From: Kordia sp. | Lineage (GTDB): Bacteria > Bacteroidota > Bacteroidia > Flavobacteriales > Flavobacteriaceae | Reading direction: 5' to 3' | Assembly: GCF_022447245.1 (NCBI RefSeq) | Contig: NZ_JAKVBC010000007.1 | Coordinates: forward strand, 62,001-126,000 | Length of the DNA: 64,000 nucleotides | The notes under the pieces: generated by a model | Database searches by the model: none | Told to the model about the DNA's origin: nothing | The model's input: only the letters and a program-made list of their open reading frames with translations | In this document: piece after piece, positions 18,344 through 28,256 of the stretch | How the letters are laid out: every line of letters begins with the position of its first letter | Numbering within the stretch: position 1 is the first letter of the stretch | Program-made: the position numbers and the translations under genes

Positions 18344-18955
18344 ATGAATAACATTTGTCTTTTTGGAGCAAGCGGACATGGTAAAGTGGTAAAAGATGTC
18401 GCAACAAGTACAAATATAGTAGTTGAAGCGTTCATTGATGATAATCCAAAAAGCGAATTTCTTCATGAAATTCCAGTCGTGACGTCTGCCGAAATGACAA
18501 AATATGCTGATCACAAATTTCTCATCAGTATTGGAAATAATAAGATTCGGAAAACCATCAGTCAAAAAATAGAAAATGCCTTTGCAACGCTCATTCACAA
18601 AACGGCAATCATTTCACCCTCTGCAACCATTGATGAAGGTACGGTCGTCATGAATGGCACCAATATCAATGCCGATGCTACCATTGGAAAACATGTCATT
18701 ATTAACACAGCAGCAGTGGTAGAGCACGATTGTAAAATAGGCGACTTTGTACATATTTCACCAAACGCTACCGTTACTGGAAATGTAAGTATTGGAGAAG
18801 GTTCACATATTGGTGCAGGCGCCGTAATCATTCCGAACATAAAAATTGGAAAATGGGCAACTATTGGTGCAGGCTCAGTAATCATAAAGGATGTTCAAGA
18901 CTATGCAGTTGTAGTTGGAAATCCAGGAATAATAAAAAAGTACAATAACGAATAA
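18344..18955 (+). CDS. NeuD/PglD-family sugar O/N-acetyltransferase
   Basis: This 203-residue acetyltransferase has an N-terminal UDP-sugar-binding Rossmann-like part (CLFGASGHGKVV, residues 5-16) and a left-handed beta helix from about residue 90 to 195. The expected catalytic His lies in VVEHDCKIGD (about 125-134), as in PglD of Campylobacter. The C-terminal turn is VVGNPGIIKK. It lies two bases before an aminotransferase gene. In the PglD pathway this enzyme acetylates the new 4-amino group of the UDP-sugar, and the gene order here fits that role. Confidence 0.9.
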   Translation: MNNICLFGASGHGKVVKDVATSTNIVVEAFIDDNPKSEFLHEIPVVTSAEMTKYADHKFLISIGNNKIRKTISQKIENAFATLIHKTAIISPSATIDEGTVVMNGTNINADATIGKHVIINTAAVVEHDCKIGDFVHISPNATVTGNVSIGEGSHIGAGAVIIPNIKIGKWATIGAGSVIIKDVQDYAVVVGNPGIIKKYNNE

Positions 18956-18957
18956 CT

Positions 18958-20091
18958 ATGAACTCAAGAATTTGGCTTTCATCTCCGCACATGGGCGGAA
19001 ACGAATTAAAATATATTCACGAAGCATTTGATACCAACTGGATTGCGCCTTTAGGACCAAATGTAACAGGATTTGAAGGTGATTTAAAGCAATTTCTCAA
19101 CACAGAAAAAGAAGTTGGTGCACTCGCTTCTGGAACTGCTGCCATTCACTTAGGATTAATCTTAGCAGGTGTTACTGCTGGCGATGAAGTTATTTGTCAG
19201 AGCATGACTTTTTCCGCTTCCGCGAATCCAATTCTGTATCAAGGAGCAACACCCGTATTTATTGACAGTGAACCAGAAACATGGAACATGTGTCCCATTC
19301 ATTTAGAAGCTGCAATTAAAGATAGAATCGCCAAAGGAAAAAAGCCTAAAGCAATCATTCCTGTGCATTTATACGGAATGCCAGCAAAAATCGACGAAAT
19401 AGTTGCTATTGCAAACAAATACGAAATCGTAATCATTGAAGATGCTGCAGAATCATTAGGTTCCACCTACAAAGGAAAAAACTGTGGAACTTTTGGGGAA
19501 TACGCTGCCTTATCATTCAATGGAAACAAAATCATCACAACTTCTGGTGGTGGTGCTATTGTATGTAATGATGAAGAGGTAAAAAAGATAGCGATCTTTT
19601 TAGCGACACAAGCTAGAGATGATGCGCCACATTATCAACATTCTGAAATTGGATACAATTACCGAATGAGTAATATTGTTGCAGGAATTGGTAGAGGTCA
19701 AATGGAAGTATTAGAAAAACATATTGGACTTCGTAGACATATGAATGCTTTCTACAAAGAAATTTTCAAAGATGTAGAAGCTATTACAGTTTTTGAAGAA
19801 CCAAATGAAGACTATTTCTCAAACCATTGGTTAAGTTGTATTACAGTTGATGAAAGCAAAGCCAATTTTACACGTGAAGATTTACGTTTGGCATTATGGG
19901 AAGATAATATAGAATCCAGACCACTCTGGAAACCAATGCATTTACAGCCAATCTTCGAAAAGTACCCGTATTACGGAGACAATGTTAGTGAAAATTTGTT
20001 CAATACAGGCTTGTGTTTACCATCAGGATCAAACCTAACAACACAAGAAAAAGAACGTATTGCACAACTTATAGCCGCTTTTCTAGCATAG
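18958..20091 (+). CDS. DegT/DnrJ/EryC1/StrS aminotransferase (PglE-like)
   Basis: This 377-residue PLP enzyme would transfer an amino group to a UDP-4-keto-6-deoxy sugar. The Schiff-base lysine is Lys191 in SFNGNKIITT, and the upstream EDAAESLGS motif (about 160-168) binds PLP. The N-terminus (MNSRIWLSSPHMGGNE) is the form seen in PglE-type 4-aminotransferases. Length is typical. It sits between PglD- and PglF-like genes, so the three together would build a UDP-2,4-diamino-2,4,6-trideoxyhexose. Other DegT enzymes act on related sugars, so the exact product is inferred. Confidence 0.92.
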   Translation: MNSRIWLSSPHMGGNELKYIHEAFDTNWIAPLGPNVTGFEGDLKQFLNTEKEVGALASGTAAIHLGLILAGVTAGDEVICQSMTFSASANPILYQGATPVFIDSEPETWNMCPIHLEAAIKDRIAKGKKPKAIIPVHLYGMPAKIDEIVAIANKYEIVIIEDAAESLGSTYKGKNCGTFGEYAALSFNGNKIITTSGGGAIVCNDEEVKKIAIFLATQARDDAPHYQHSEIGYNYRMSNIVAGIGRGQMEVLEKHIGLRRHMNAFYKEIFKDVEAITVFEEPNEDYFSNHWLSCITVDESKANFTREDLRLALWEDNIESRPLWKPMHLQPIFEKYPYYGDNVSENLFNTGLCLPSGSNLTTQEKERIAQLIAAFLA

Positions 20092-20148
20092 AAACAAATA
20101 AATTAAGTAATTTGTATCGATAAATAAAGAATCTGTTTTTTTGAGAAG

Positions 20149-22182
20149 ATGAAGGTATTGAATTCAAGAAACATAAAAGAGGCAATAAAGCAAGTCCTTA
20201 AATCAAGTAAAAAACGTATTGATTTTAAGAATATAGGATATTTGCCTAGGTGGCTTATTTTATGTTTTGATATGTTTATATGTTGTGTGGCTGTAATTTT
20301 GACAAGTGTCATTATTAACAATATCAACATAAGTGACTTAAGCTTATCTTCAGGACCAATCTTTGGATTTTCTGCAGGTGATGGATTGATCTTAATTACC
20401 AACTTACTCTTCTTTATTTTCTTTAGAACCTATGCTGGACTTATTAGGCATTCAACATTCATTGATGCTATTAAATTTTTCTTAGCATCATTAGCAACCT
20501 TAATCACATTATTAGTTGTAAACTATTCGCACTTAATATTTAGAGGAAACAATTTATTCTTAATTCCGAAATTGTTTATCTACTTTGCGATGTCGTTTTC
20601 ATCATTACTGCTTTTCAGAGTTTTAGTAAAGCAAGTATTTGAAGCTTATTTTGATTATGCTGCCAAAGATGATCAAATCACAGTAATGATTTACGGAATT
20701 GATTCTAACGCAATTGCCATTTCAAACGCACTCAAAGTTGAACGTCCTGTACGTTACAAGTTGATTGGTTTTGTTGACAAAAAAGGAAAAAATCAAAGTA
20801 AAGAAATTCTAGGATTACCCATCATTCATCTCAAAAGAAAACTAGCAGTCATCTTGCGAGCACATGGAGCCAATGCTATCATACTAGCGGATAAATCCAT
20901 TACACAAGAAGAACGTATCAGAATTGTAGATGAATGTTTAGAACATAACATCAAAGTATTCAGAGCGCCAATTGTTTCCGATATGGAAGACAAAGAAAAT
21001 GTAAACTTGGCGCAACAAATTCAAAACGTCCAAATTGAAGACTTACTCGAAAGAGAACCAATTGTTTTAAATAACAAATTAATTGCAAAAGAATTATACA
21101 ATCGTAGAATTTTAGTCACTGGAGGCGCAGGTTCTATTGGTAGTGAAATTGCAAGACAAGTTGCCAACTACAATCCAGAAAAACTAATCATTGTAGATCA
21201 GGCAGAAACACCGTTGTATCAAATACAAATGGAAATCAAAGCTAATTTTCCAGAATTGAACTTTGAAGCAGTCATCGCAGATGTTCGTGATAAAGAAAAA
21301 TTGGAAAATATTTTTGATCTCTATAAACCACAAGTAGTATATCATGCGGCAGCCTACAAACATGTACCATTAATGGAGGACAATCCGTCACAAGCCATTT
21401 TTGTCAACGTGATGGGAACCAAAAATGTGGCAGATACCGCCTTAAAATTTAAAACAGACAAATTTGTACTCGTTTCAACAGACAAAGCTGTAAACCCTAG
21501 TAATGTAATGGGAGCTTCAAAGCGTATTGCTGAAATTTATGTGCAAACCTTACAAGAAGCCTTTAAAAATGATAACCGTTATGTAACAAACTATGTAACG
21601 ACACGTTTTGGAAATGTATTAGGATCTAATGGTTCCGTAGTACCATTGTTCAAACGTCAAATTGCAGAAGGCGGACCGTTAACAATTACACATCCAGATA
21701 TCATCCGATACTTTATGACCATTCCAGAAGCTTGTCAACTAGTACTAGAAGCTGGTGCCATGGGGAATGGAGGAGAAATCTACATATTTGATATGGGAGA
21801 AGCCGTAAAAATCATTGATTTGGCGAAGAAAATTATCAAATTGGCAGGTTTTGTACCAAACAAAGACATTGATATCAAAATTATTGGATTGCGTCCAGGT
21901 GAAAAACTTTACGAAGAATTATTAAATGACAAATCAACGACATTGCCAACGTACAATGAAAAAATTATGATTGCACGTGCAGAAATGTATGATTATGAAG
22001 AAATAAACAGCAATATAGCTGAATTGATTGCTTCTGCTTCACTATTTGATAAAGTAGAAGTCGTAAAACGAATGAAAGCATTGGTTCCTGAATATAAAAG
22101 TATGAATTCTTCGTATGAAGAATTAGACAAAAAAGGAAAAGATACTACAGTCAAAAAATTGCTTGGTAAAAAAGTGTCATAA
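20149..22182 (+). CDS. UDP-GlcNAc 4,6-dehydratase, membrane form (PglF/WbpM/CapD-like)
   Basis: The 677-residue inner-membrane protein has about four N-terminal helices (up to residue 175), a CoA-binding-like Rossmann domain (about 175-310), then an SDR catalytic domain. The NAD loop is TGGAGSIGSE (about 325-334). The catalytic region reads VSTDKAVNPSNVMGASKR, with Met where most SDRs have Tyr, a recognised feature of the Ser-Met-Lys enzymes WbpM and PglF. The reaction gives UDP-2-acetamido-2,6-dideoxy-4-hexulose, the substrate for the aminotransferase upstream. Length is normal for the full-size family. Confidence 0.93.
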   Translation: MKVLNSRNIKEAIKQVLKSSKKRIDFKNIGYLPRWLILCFDMFICCVAVILTSVIINNINISDLSLSSGPIFGFSAGDGLILITNLLFFIFFRTYAGLIRHSTFIDAIKFFLASLATLITLLVVNYSHLIFRGNNLFLIPKLFIYFAMSFSSLLLFRVLVKQVFEAYFDYAAKDDQITVMIYGIDSNAIAISNALKVERPVRYKLIGFVDKKGKNQSKEILGLPIIHLKRKLAVILRAHGANAIILADKSITQEERIRIVDECLEHNIKVFRAPIVSDMEDKENVNLAQQIQNVQIEDLLEREPIVLNNKLIAKELYNRRILVTGGAGSIGSEIARQVANYNPEKLIIVDQAETPLYQIQMEIKANFPELNFEAVIADVRDKEKLENIFDLYKPQVVYHAAAYKHVPLMEDNPSQAIFVNVMGTKNVADTALKFKTDKFVLVSTDKAVNPSNVMGASKRIAEIYVQTLQEAFKNDNRYVTNYVTTRFGNVLGSNGSVVPLFKRQIAEGGPLTITHPDIIRYFMTIPEACQLVLEAGAMGNGGEIYIFDMGEAVKIIDLAKKIIKLAGFVPNKDIDIKIIGLRPGEKLYEELLNDKSTTLPTYNEKIMIARAEMYDYEEINSNIAELIASASLFDKVEVVKRMKALVPEYKSMNSSYEELDKKGKDTTVKKLLGKKVS

Positions 22183-22219
22183 ACCAATTATAAATAAGAA
22201 AAGCGCTAAAAATAAATAG

Positions 22220-23530
22220 ATGAAAATAACTGTTGTAGGAACAGGATATGTGGGACTAGTCACAGGAACGTGTCTGGCTGAAACAGGAAATGATGTACTT
22301 TGTGTTGATATTGACAAAAACAAAGTAGAACGAATGCAAAACGGAGAGGTTCCTATTTATGAGCCTCATTTAGATATACTTTTTGAAAGAAACATAAACG
22401 CAGGTCGTTTAAAATTTACCACTTCACTTGAAGAAGGACTCACACATGGACAAATTATATTCTTAGCATTGCCAACACCAGAAGATGAAGATGGTTCTGC
22501 TGATTTATCATATGTATTAGGGGTAGCCGAAAATATTGGTAAACTCATGACTGATTATAAAGTCATTGTAGATAAAAGTACCGTACCAGTTGGAACTGCA
22601 GAGAAAGTAACTGCTGTAGTTGCTCAAAATGCTACCGTTGACTTTGATGTAGTATCAAATCCAGAATTTTTACGTGAAGGATTTGCTGTAGATGATTTCA
22701 TGAAACCAGAGCGTATTGTTATTGGTTCAAGCTCAGAGAAAGCTACCAAATTAATGGAGCGTTTATACAAACCATTTGTTCGTTCAGGGAATCCAATACT
22801 CATCATGGATGAAAAATCTGCGGAGTTAACAAAATATGCTTCTAATTCGTTTTTAGCGGCTAAAATTACCTTCATGAACGAGATTGCCAACTTCTGTGAA
22901 AAAGTAGGTGCAGACGTAGACAAAGTACGTATCGGAATGGGAACGGATTCGCGTATTGGAAAACGTTTCTTATTTCCAGGAATTGGATATGGAGGATCGT
23001 GTTTTCCAAAAGATGTAAAAGCTTTGCACAAATCAGGAAAAGACAATGCGTACAATTTCCAAATATTAGATGCGGTAATCAACGTAAATAACAAGCAAAA
23101 AACAGCGTTAATTCCAAAAGTAGGCAGTCACCTATGTGAGGATTTATCTCGAAAAACGATTGCTTTGTGGGGATTGGCATTTAAACCAGAAACAGACGAT
23201 ATTCGCGAAGCTCCATCTTTATACATTATTGACGAATTATTAGCTAGAGGAGCAAAACTAAAAGCGTTTGATCCTGAAGCCATGGATAATGTCAAAAGAA
23301 AATTAGGTGACAAACTAGAGTATGCAGATAGCATGTATGGTGCTATTGAAAACACGGATGCGTTAATCATCTGTACGGAATGGAGTATATTCAGAACACC
23401 AAATTTCCAAAAACTAAGAGATAACCTAAACCAACCGATCATTTTTGACGGTAGAAATTTATACGACGTAGCGGAAATGGAAAGAGAAGGATTTACTTAT
23501 TTTTCTATTGGACGTAAAGAAGTTTTATAA
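22220..23530 (+). CDS. ugd: UDP-glucose 6-dehydrogenase
   Basis: This cytoplasmic enzyme oxidises UDP-glucose to UDP-glucuronate. The N-terminal loop is [10 protein letters not shown] (residues 7-16), and the catalytic Cys261 lies in [11 protein letters not shown]. The [13 protein letters not shown] motif marks the third domain, and the length of 436 residues is typical. It is the second nucleotide-sugar dehydrogenase in the cluster, the first being WecC. The next gene would use its product, so the two form a UDP-xylose branch. Confidence 0.96.
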   Translation: MKITVVGTGYVGLVTGTCLAETGNDVLCVDIDKNKVERMQNGEVPIYEPHLDILFERNINAGRLKFTTSLEEGLTHGQIIFLALPTPEDEDGSADLSYVLGVAENIGKLMTDYKVIVDKSTVPVGTAEKVTAVVAQNATVDFDVVSNPEFLREGFAVDDFMKPERIVIGSSSEKATKLMERLYKPFVRSGNPILIMDEKSAELTKYASNSFLAAKITFMNEIANFCEKVGADVDKVRIGMGTDSRIGKRFLFPGIGYGGSCFPKDVKALHKSGKDNAYNFQILDAVINVNNKQKTALIPKVGSHLCEDLSRKTIALWGLAFKPETDDIREAPSLYIIDELLARGAKLKAFDPEAMDNVKRKLGDKLEYADSMYGAIENTDALIICTEWSIFRTPNFQKLRDNLNQPIIFDGRNLYDVAEMEREGFTYFSIGRKEVL

Positions 23531-23550
23531 TATCAAAATCAACCAATACT

Positions 23551-24537
23551 ATGCAACGAATTCTAATCACCGGAGCCGCGGGATTTTTAGGTTCACACTT
23601 ATGTGATCGCTTTATTAATGAGGGCTATCACGTTATTGGAATGGACAATCTCATTACAGGAGACATTCGTAACATAGAACATTTATTTCACCTGAAAGAA
23701 TTTCAGTTTTACCATCACGATGTAACAAAATTTGTGCATGTACCTGGTAAACTTGATTATATTTTGCATTTTGCTTCACCAGCAAGTCCAATAGACTATC
23801 TTAAAATTCCGATTCAAACCTTAAAAGTAGGTTCGTTAGGAACCCACAATTTATTAGGATTGGCAAAAGAGAAAAAAGCACGTATTCTCATTGCGTCAAC
23901 TTCCGAAGTGTATGGCGATCCTTTAGTGCATCCGCAACACGAAGAATACTATGGGAATGTAAATACGATTGGGCCTCGTGGTGTATATGACGAAGCTAAG
24001 CGTTTCCAAGAATCCATTACTATGGCATACCATCGTTTTCACGGATTGGAAACACGTATTGTTCGTATTTTTAATACCTACGGACCAAGAATGCGGCTAA
24101 ATGATGGACGTGTAATTCCAGCATTTATTGGACAAGCATTGCGCGGAGAAGATTTAACAGTTTTTGGTGATGGAACTCAAACACGTTCGTTCTGTTACAT
24201 TACCGATCAAGTAGAAGGAATTTTTAGGTTGTTAATGAGTGATTATGTTGAGCCAATTAATATTGGAAATCCGCACGAAATCACCATTGGAGAGTTTGCC
24301 GAAGAAATCATAAAACTTACAGGAACAACACAAAAGGTAATTTACAAAGAATTGCCTGTGGACGATCCGCTACAGCGAAAACCAGACATTCGCAAAGCAA
24401 AAGAAATTCTAGGTTGGGAACCAAAAGTAGATCGTAGCGAAGGAATGCGACGTACCTACGAATACTTTAAATCACTGCCAGAAAGCGAATTGTTCAAAAA
24501 AGAACACAAAGATTTTTCAACCTATACAAGAATGTAG
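23551..24537 (+). CDS. UDP-glucuronate decarboxylase (UDP-xylose synthase)
   Basis: This extended SDR enzyme, 328 residues, converts UDP-glucuronate to UDP-xylose. It shows [10 protein letters not shown] (residues 7-16) for NAD and the catalytic pair Tyr146/Lys150 in GVYDEAKR, typical of UXS enzymes. [10 protein letters not shown] and RSFCYITD also match the family. It lies 20 bases after ugd and three bases before a WcaJ-type priming enzyme. A 4-keto pentose product, as in ArnA, is less likely because the sequence resembles UXS more than ArnA. Confidence 0.94.
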   Translation: MQRILITGAAGFLGSHLCDRFINEGYHVIGMDNLITGDIRNIEHLFHLKEFQFYHHDVTKFVHVPGKLDYILHFASPASPIDYLKIPIQTLKVGSLGTHNLLGLAKEKKARILIASTSEVYGDPLVHPQHEEYYGNVNTIGPRGVYDEAKRFQESITMAYHRFHGLETRIVRIFNTYGPRMRLNDGRVIPAFIGQALRGEDLTVFGDGTQTRSFCYITDQVEGIFRLLMSDYVEPINIGNPHEITIGEFAEEIIKLTGTTQKVIYKELPVDDPLQRKPDIRKAKEILGWEPKVDRSEGMRRTYEYFKSLPESELFKKEHKDFSTYTRM

Positions 24538-24540
24538 CCG

Positions 24541-25947
24541 ATGCATGTAAAAGGAAGATATTCATGGCTACTGCGACCATTTTTTATATTGTTTGACTTG
24601 TGCGTCATAAATATTCTTGTCTTCTTCTTTTTTAGCTTCAACGAGCAAGATTTATACTTTTTTGAATCGAGTTTTTGGAATAATAAACACTTATTATTTA
24701 TCATTTACACGATCATTTTCTGGCCGTTGTCTGCTTTCTTTTTAAAATTCTATAATGTATATCGATTTACGTCGGTGCCACATATTTTATCTTTACTAAT
24801 CAAACAATTATTGGCGTATACGCTCATTATGTATGCGTTTATCGGAATTTTTAGAAGTATCAATGTACAAGCATTTGTAACATTTGAATACTTAATGCTG
24901 AGTTTCGGAATTATTGGTTTGGGTAAAATAATTGGGTATTATGGATTAAAAAAATATCGCTCGGTATTGGATGGAAACATTCGTAGAGTTATCATCATTG
25001 GTTTTAGTGCTGGTGCGCAAGAATTAGAACGTTTATTTAGAAACAACAAAGATTTAGGATACAAACTCTTAGGTGTTTTTAGTGATAAAAAAAGCGATAG
25101 TATTAACGGAACTATTGAAGATAGCTTTGAGTATATAGAAAAAGAAAAAGGAATCGACGAAATTTACTGTGCCATTGATGAGGTTTCTGAAAAACATGTA
25201 AATGATTATGTAAAGTATGCAAGCTTAAACATGATCAACATTAAGTTTATTCCAAACACAAAAAAGTTGTTCACGAAACGATTAAAAACAGATTATTATA
25301 ACTATTTGCCTGTATTATCGTTACAAGAAGTTTCACTCAACAACAATATCAACCGATTTATCAAACGTGCATTTGACATTGTATTTTCATTGATCATTAT
25401 TATTTGTGTGCTTTCGTGGCTCATTCCACTCATGGCAATCTTGATAAAGTTAGAGTCTAAAGGTCCAGTTTTTTATAAGCACATTCGTAACGGGCTTAAT
25501 TACAAGGAGTTCACCTGTTATAAATTCCGATCGCTGGCACATAACAATGATAACAAATACGAACACGTAACCGAACAAGATTCGCGTGTAACTAAGGTAG
25601 GACGTTTTATCAGAAAGACGAGTATAGACGAGTTACCTCAGTTTTTAAATGTGCTCAAAGGCGACATGTCTGTTATAGGTCCAAGACCACACATGATTCC
25701 GTACACGAAAGAATATGCTAAAAAAATAGACAAATACAACTTTGTATTCCGCCACAGTGTAAAACCTGGAATTTCTGGATTAGCGCAAGTAAAAGGATAT
25801 CGAGGAGAAATAAAAAATGATGAAGATATTATCAATCGTATTAAATACGATATTTTTTATATAGAAAACTGGTCGTTGATCTTAGATATAAAAATTATCT
25901 TTGAAACCATTGCCAACATCTTCAAAGGAGAAAAAAAGGCATACTAA
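24541..25947 (+). CDS. Undecaprenyl-phosphate glucose phosphotransferase (WcaJ-like)
   Basis: This 468-residue polyprenyl glycosylphosphotransferase starts a glycan on undecaprenyl phosphate. It has four to five N-terminal membrane helices (to about residue 145), a CoA-binding-like domain (about 148-250), a re-entrant helix near 283-300 and a full catalytic domain. The last contains KFRSLAHNND, KTSIDELPQFLNVLKGDMS and VIGPRPHM. The intact NVLKGDMS here shows what the split homologue at 15.5-16.1 kb has lost. It lies two bases before the last glycosyltransferase of the cluster. WcaJ relatives use UDP-glucose or UDP-galactose; the donor is not proven. Confidence 0.92.
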   Translation: MHVKGRYSWLLRPFFILFDLCVINILVFFFFSFNEQDLYFFESSFWNNKHLLFIIYTIIFWPLSAFFLKFYNVYRFTSVPHILSLLIKQLLAYTLIMYAFIGIFRSINVQAFVTFEYLMLSFGIIGLGKIIGYYGLKKYRSVLDGNIRRVIIIGFSAGAQELERLFRNNKDLGYKLLGVFSDKKSDSINGTIEDSFEYIEKEKGIDEIYCAIDEVSEKHVNDYVKYASLNMINIKFIPNTKKLFTKRLKTDYYNYLPVLSLQEVSLNNNINRFIKRAFDIVFSLIIIICVLSWLIPLMAILIKLESKGPVFYKHIRNGLNYKEFTCYKFRSLAHNNDNKYEHVTEQDSRVTKVGRFIRKTSIDELPQFLNVLKGDMSVIGPRPHMIPYTKEYAKKIDKYNFVFRHSVKPGISGLAQVKGYRGEIKNDEDIINRIKYDIFYIENWSLILDIKIIFETIANIFKGEKKAY

Positions 25948-25949
25948 TC

Positions 25950-26720
25950 ATGCGAAAACCTTTAGTTTCTGTTATTACGCCAACTTACAATGCCGAAGCC
26001 TTTATTTCGGAAACCATTGATTCTGTTCGAGCCCAAAACTATGCAAATTGGGAAATGATCCTAGTAGATGATGCATCTTCAGATACAACTGTGGAAGTGC
26101 TGAATACGTATGCAGCATTAGACAATCGTATCAAAGTACACACATTAAAAACCAACTCCGGAGCTGCTATCGCACGAAATACTGCCATAAAAAACGCTTC
26201 TGGAAGTTATATCGCATTTTTGGACGCAGATGATTTGTGGAAGCCAGAAAAGCTCACAAAACAAATCGCTTTCATGCAAGAAAAAGACATTGCTGTTAGT
26301 TTTTCTAGCTACGAACTCATGGATGAGCAAGGAAATTCGCTTGGCAAAATGATCAAAGCCTTGCCAAAAGTAGATTTCTCTAAAATGGTTAAAAGTAACT
26401 ATGTCGGAAACCTTACAGGAATATACGATGCGGAGAAATTAGGCAAAGTATATATGCCAAACATTCGCAAACGTCAAGATTGGGCATTATGGCTTACGTT
26501 GATCAAAAAAGTAGGTTTTGCATATAGCTTAGAAGAGCCATTAGCCAGATATCGAATACGAGAAAATTCAATTTCGTCCAATAAACTAAATTTATTAAAA
26601 TACAATTATACTATTTACAGAAAGGCGCTTAAATTTGGGGCTTTCAAATCGATTCTATATTTAATTCGATTTTTAATAGAACATTTCTTTATAAAACCAC
26701 AACAAACAACACAACTATGA
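25950..26720 (+). CDS. Glycosyltransferase family 2
   Basis: This 256-residue GT-A enzyme has the N-terminal motif VSVITPTYNAEAF (about 6-18), a DDAS (about 43-46) and the metal-binding DADD (about 93-96). WALWLTLIKK near residue 185 carries the acceptor-side region typical of teichuronic/EPS side-chain GT2 enzymes. It is the final glycan gene of the cluster. Its TGA stop overlaps the ATG of purD in ATGA (26717-26720), so purD is probably translated by coupling or reinitiation. The sugar donor is unknown. Confidence 0.92.
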   Translation: MRKPLVSVITPTYNAEAFISETIDSVRAQNYANWEMILVDDASSDTTVEVLNTYAALDNRIKVHTLKTNSGAAIARNTAIKNASGSYIAFLDADDLWKPEKLTKQIAFMQEKDIAVSFSSYELMDEQGNSLGKMIKALPKVDFSKMVKSNYVGNLTGIYDAEKLGKVYMPNIRKRQDWALWLTLIKKVGFAYSLEEPLARYRIRENSISSNKLNLLKYNYTIYRKALKFGAFKSILYLIRFLIEHFFIKPQQTTQL

Positions 26721-27988
26721 ACATTCTTGTTTTAGGATCAGGAGGAAGAGAACACACATTTACATGGAAACTTGCACAAAGTCCACGCGTTACTAAATTA
26801 TTTGTAGCACCAGGAAATGCGGGAACGGCTGCTATTGCAGAAAATGTAGCGATGAACGTGAATGATTTTGATGCGATTGGAAAATTTTCAATCGAAAACA
26901 ACATTGATATGGTTGTAGTAGGACCAGAAGATCCATTAGTGCGTGGAATTCACGATTACTTTTTAAATGACGAGGCATTGAAAGGAATTCACGTAATTGG
27001 TCCACAAAAAGAAGCAGCCGAATTAGAAGGAAGTAAAGAATTTGCTAAAAAATTCATGATGCGTCACAACATTCCAACGGCGGCTTATGAAAGTTTTACA
27101 AAAGATACCGTAGAAGCTGGTTGCGAATTTTTAACAACACTAAAACCACCGTATGTTTTAAAAGCAGATGGTTTAGCAGCAGGAAAAGGAGTTTTAATCA
27201 TTAATGATTTACAAGAAGCTCAAGATTCATTACGTGAAATGTTGGTAGATGCTAAATTTGGCGATGCAAGTACCAAAGTAGTAATTGAAGAATTCTTAGA
27301 TGGAATTGAGTTAAGTTGTTTTGTCATTACGGATGGGAAAAACTATGTTACCTTACCTACGGCAAAAGATTACAAGCGTATTGGCGAAGGTGATACAGGA
27401 TTAAATACAGGAGGAATGGGTGCAGTATCACCAGTTCCGTTTGCAGATGCAGAATTCATGGAAAAAATTGAAACACGCATCATAAAACCAACTGTAGCAG
27501 GTTTTCAAAAAGATAACTTACCATACAAAGGCTTTGTCTTTATTGGTTTAATTAAAGTTGGAAACGATCCGTTTGTGATAGAATACAATGTGCGAATGGG
27601 CGATCCGGAAACGGAAGTCGTTATTCCACGTTTGGAAAATGATTTGGTTGATGTATTAGAAGCTGTAGGAACACAATCGTTAGATATCATTGATTTACAA
27701 ATTAAGGAAGAGGCAGCAACAACGATTATGGTTGTATCTGGTGGATATCCAGAAGCTTATGAAAAAGGAAAAGAAATTACAGGAGTAGAAAGCATTGAAG
27801 ATTCTATCGTATTTCACGCAGGAACCAAAATAGAAGGAGAAAAAGTAGTTACAAATGGCGGAAGAGTAATTGCTATAACGTCGTATGCAGCTACTTATAA
27901 AGAGGCTATAAAAAAATCTTATCAAAACATACACAAGTTACATTTTGATAAGATGTATTATAGAAAAGATATAGGCTTTGACTTATAG
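26717..27988 (+). CDS. purD: Phosphoribosylamine--glycine ligase
   Basis: This ATP-grasp enzyme makes glycinamide ribonucleotide, step two of purine synthesis. The start MNILVLGSGGREHTF, PGNAGTA, GPEDPLV and LKADGLAAGKGV are strongly conserved PurD motifs, and YNVRMGDPE (about 290-298) carries metal ligands. The length of 423 residues is normal. It is a housekeeping gene that follows the glycan cluster with a four-base overlap. Its 3' end overlaps the convergent DUF6341 gene by six bases, and I see no terminator stem there. Confidence 0.97.
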   Translation: MNILVLGSGGREHTFTWKLAQSPRVTKLFVAPGNAGTAAIAENVAMNVNDFDAIGKFSIENNIDMVVVGPEDPLVRGIHDYFLNDEALKGIHVIGPQKEAAELEGSKEFAKKFMMRHNIPTAAYESFTKDTVEAGCEFLTTLKPPYVLKADGLAAGKGVLIINDLQEAQDSLREMLVDAKFGDASTKVVIEEFLDGIELSCFVITDGKNYVTLPTAKDYKRIGEGDTGLNTGGMGAVSPVPFADAEFMEKIETRIIKPTVAGFQKDNLPYKGFVFIGLIKVGNDPFVIEYNVRMGDPETEVVIPRLENDLVDVLEAVGTQSLDIIDLQIKEEAATTIMVVSGGYPEAYEKGKEITGVESIEDSIVFHAGTKIEGEKVVTNGGRVIAITSYAATYKEAIKKSYQNIHKLHFDKMYYRKDIGFDL

Positions 27989-28210
27989 ATAAGAATGGGC
28001 CGTAGAATCTTTGTTTTCTTCGTTATTAGCGTCGAATTTCTTTAACTGCATTACCCAATAATAAATTGCAGCAGCACATATTAACATAAAAATCCAGTTA
28101 ATACCATTGGCTAATGTCCAATTACTTAATTCCATTTCACGCATTGCGTTAAAAGGGATAAATAATATTTCCTCAAATAGGTAAGCTATTCCTTCAAAAA
28201 AACTTTTCAT
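27983..28210 (-). CDS. Small membrane protein, DUF6341 family
   Basis: The 75-residue protein has a conserved amphipathic N-terminus (SFFEGIAYLFEEILFIPFNAMR), a single membrane helix (GINWIFMLICAAAIYYWVM, about residues 35-54) and a polar tail. I recognise it as the flavobacterial DUF6341 family, which is usually placed beside purD and a DUF6427 gene, as here. It is convergent with purD, overlapping by six bases, and divergent from DUF6427 across a 46-base gap. No function is known; the length matches the family. Confidence 0.82.
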   Translation of the reverse strand: MKSFFEGIAYLFEEILFIPFNAMREMELSNWTLANGINWIFMLICAAAIYYWVMQLKKFDANNEENKDSTAHSYL

Positions 28211-28256
28211 CGATAAATCGTATTATATTTACACTACAAAAATATAAAAACCTAAA

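Noticed and set aside
20103-20123. Possible -7 promoter element before the dehydratase gene
   Set aside because: The sequence TAATTTG is one base short of TAnnTTTG, and no -33 element fits.
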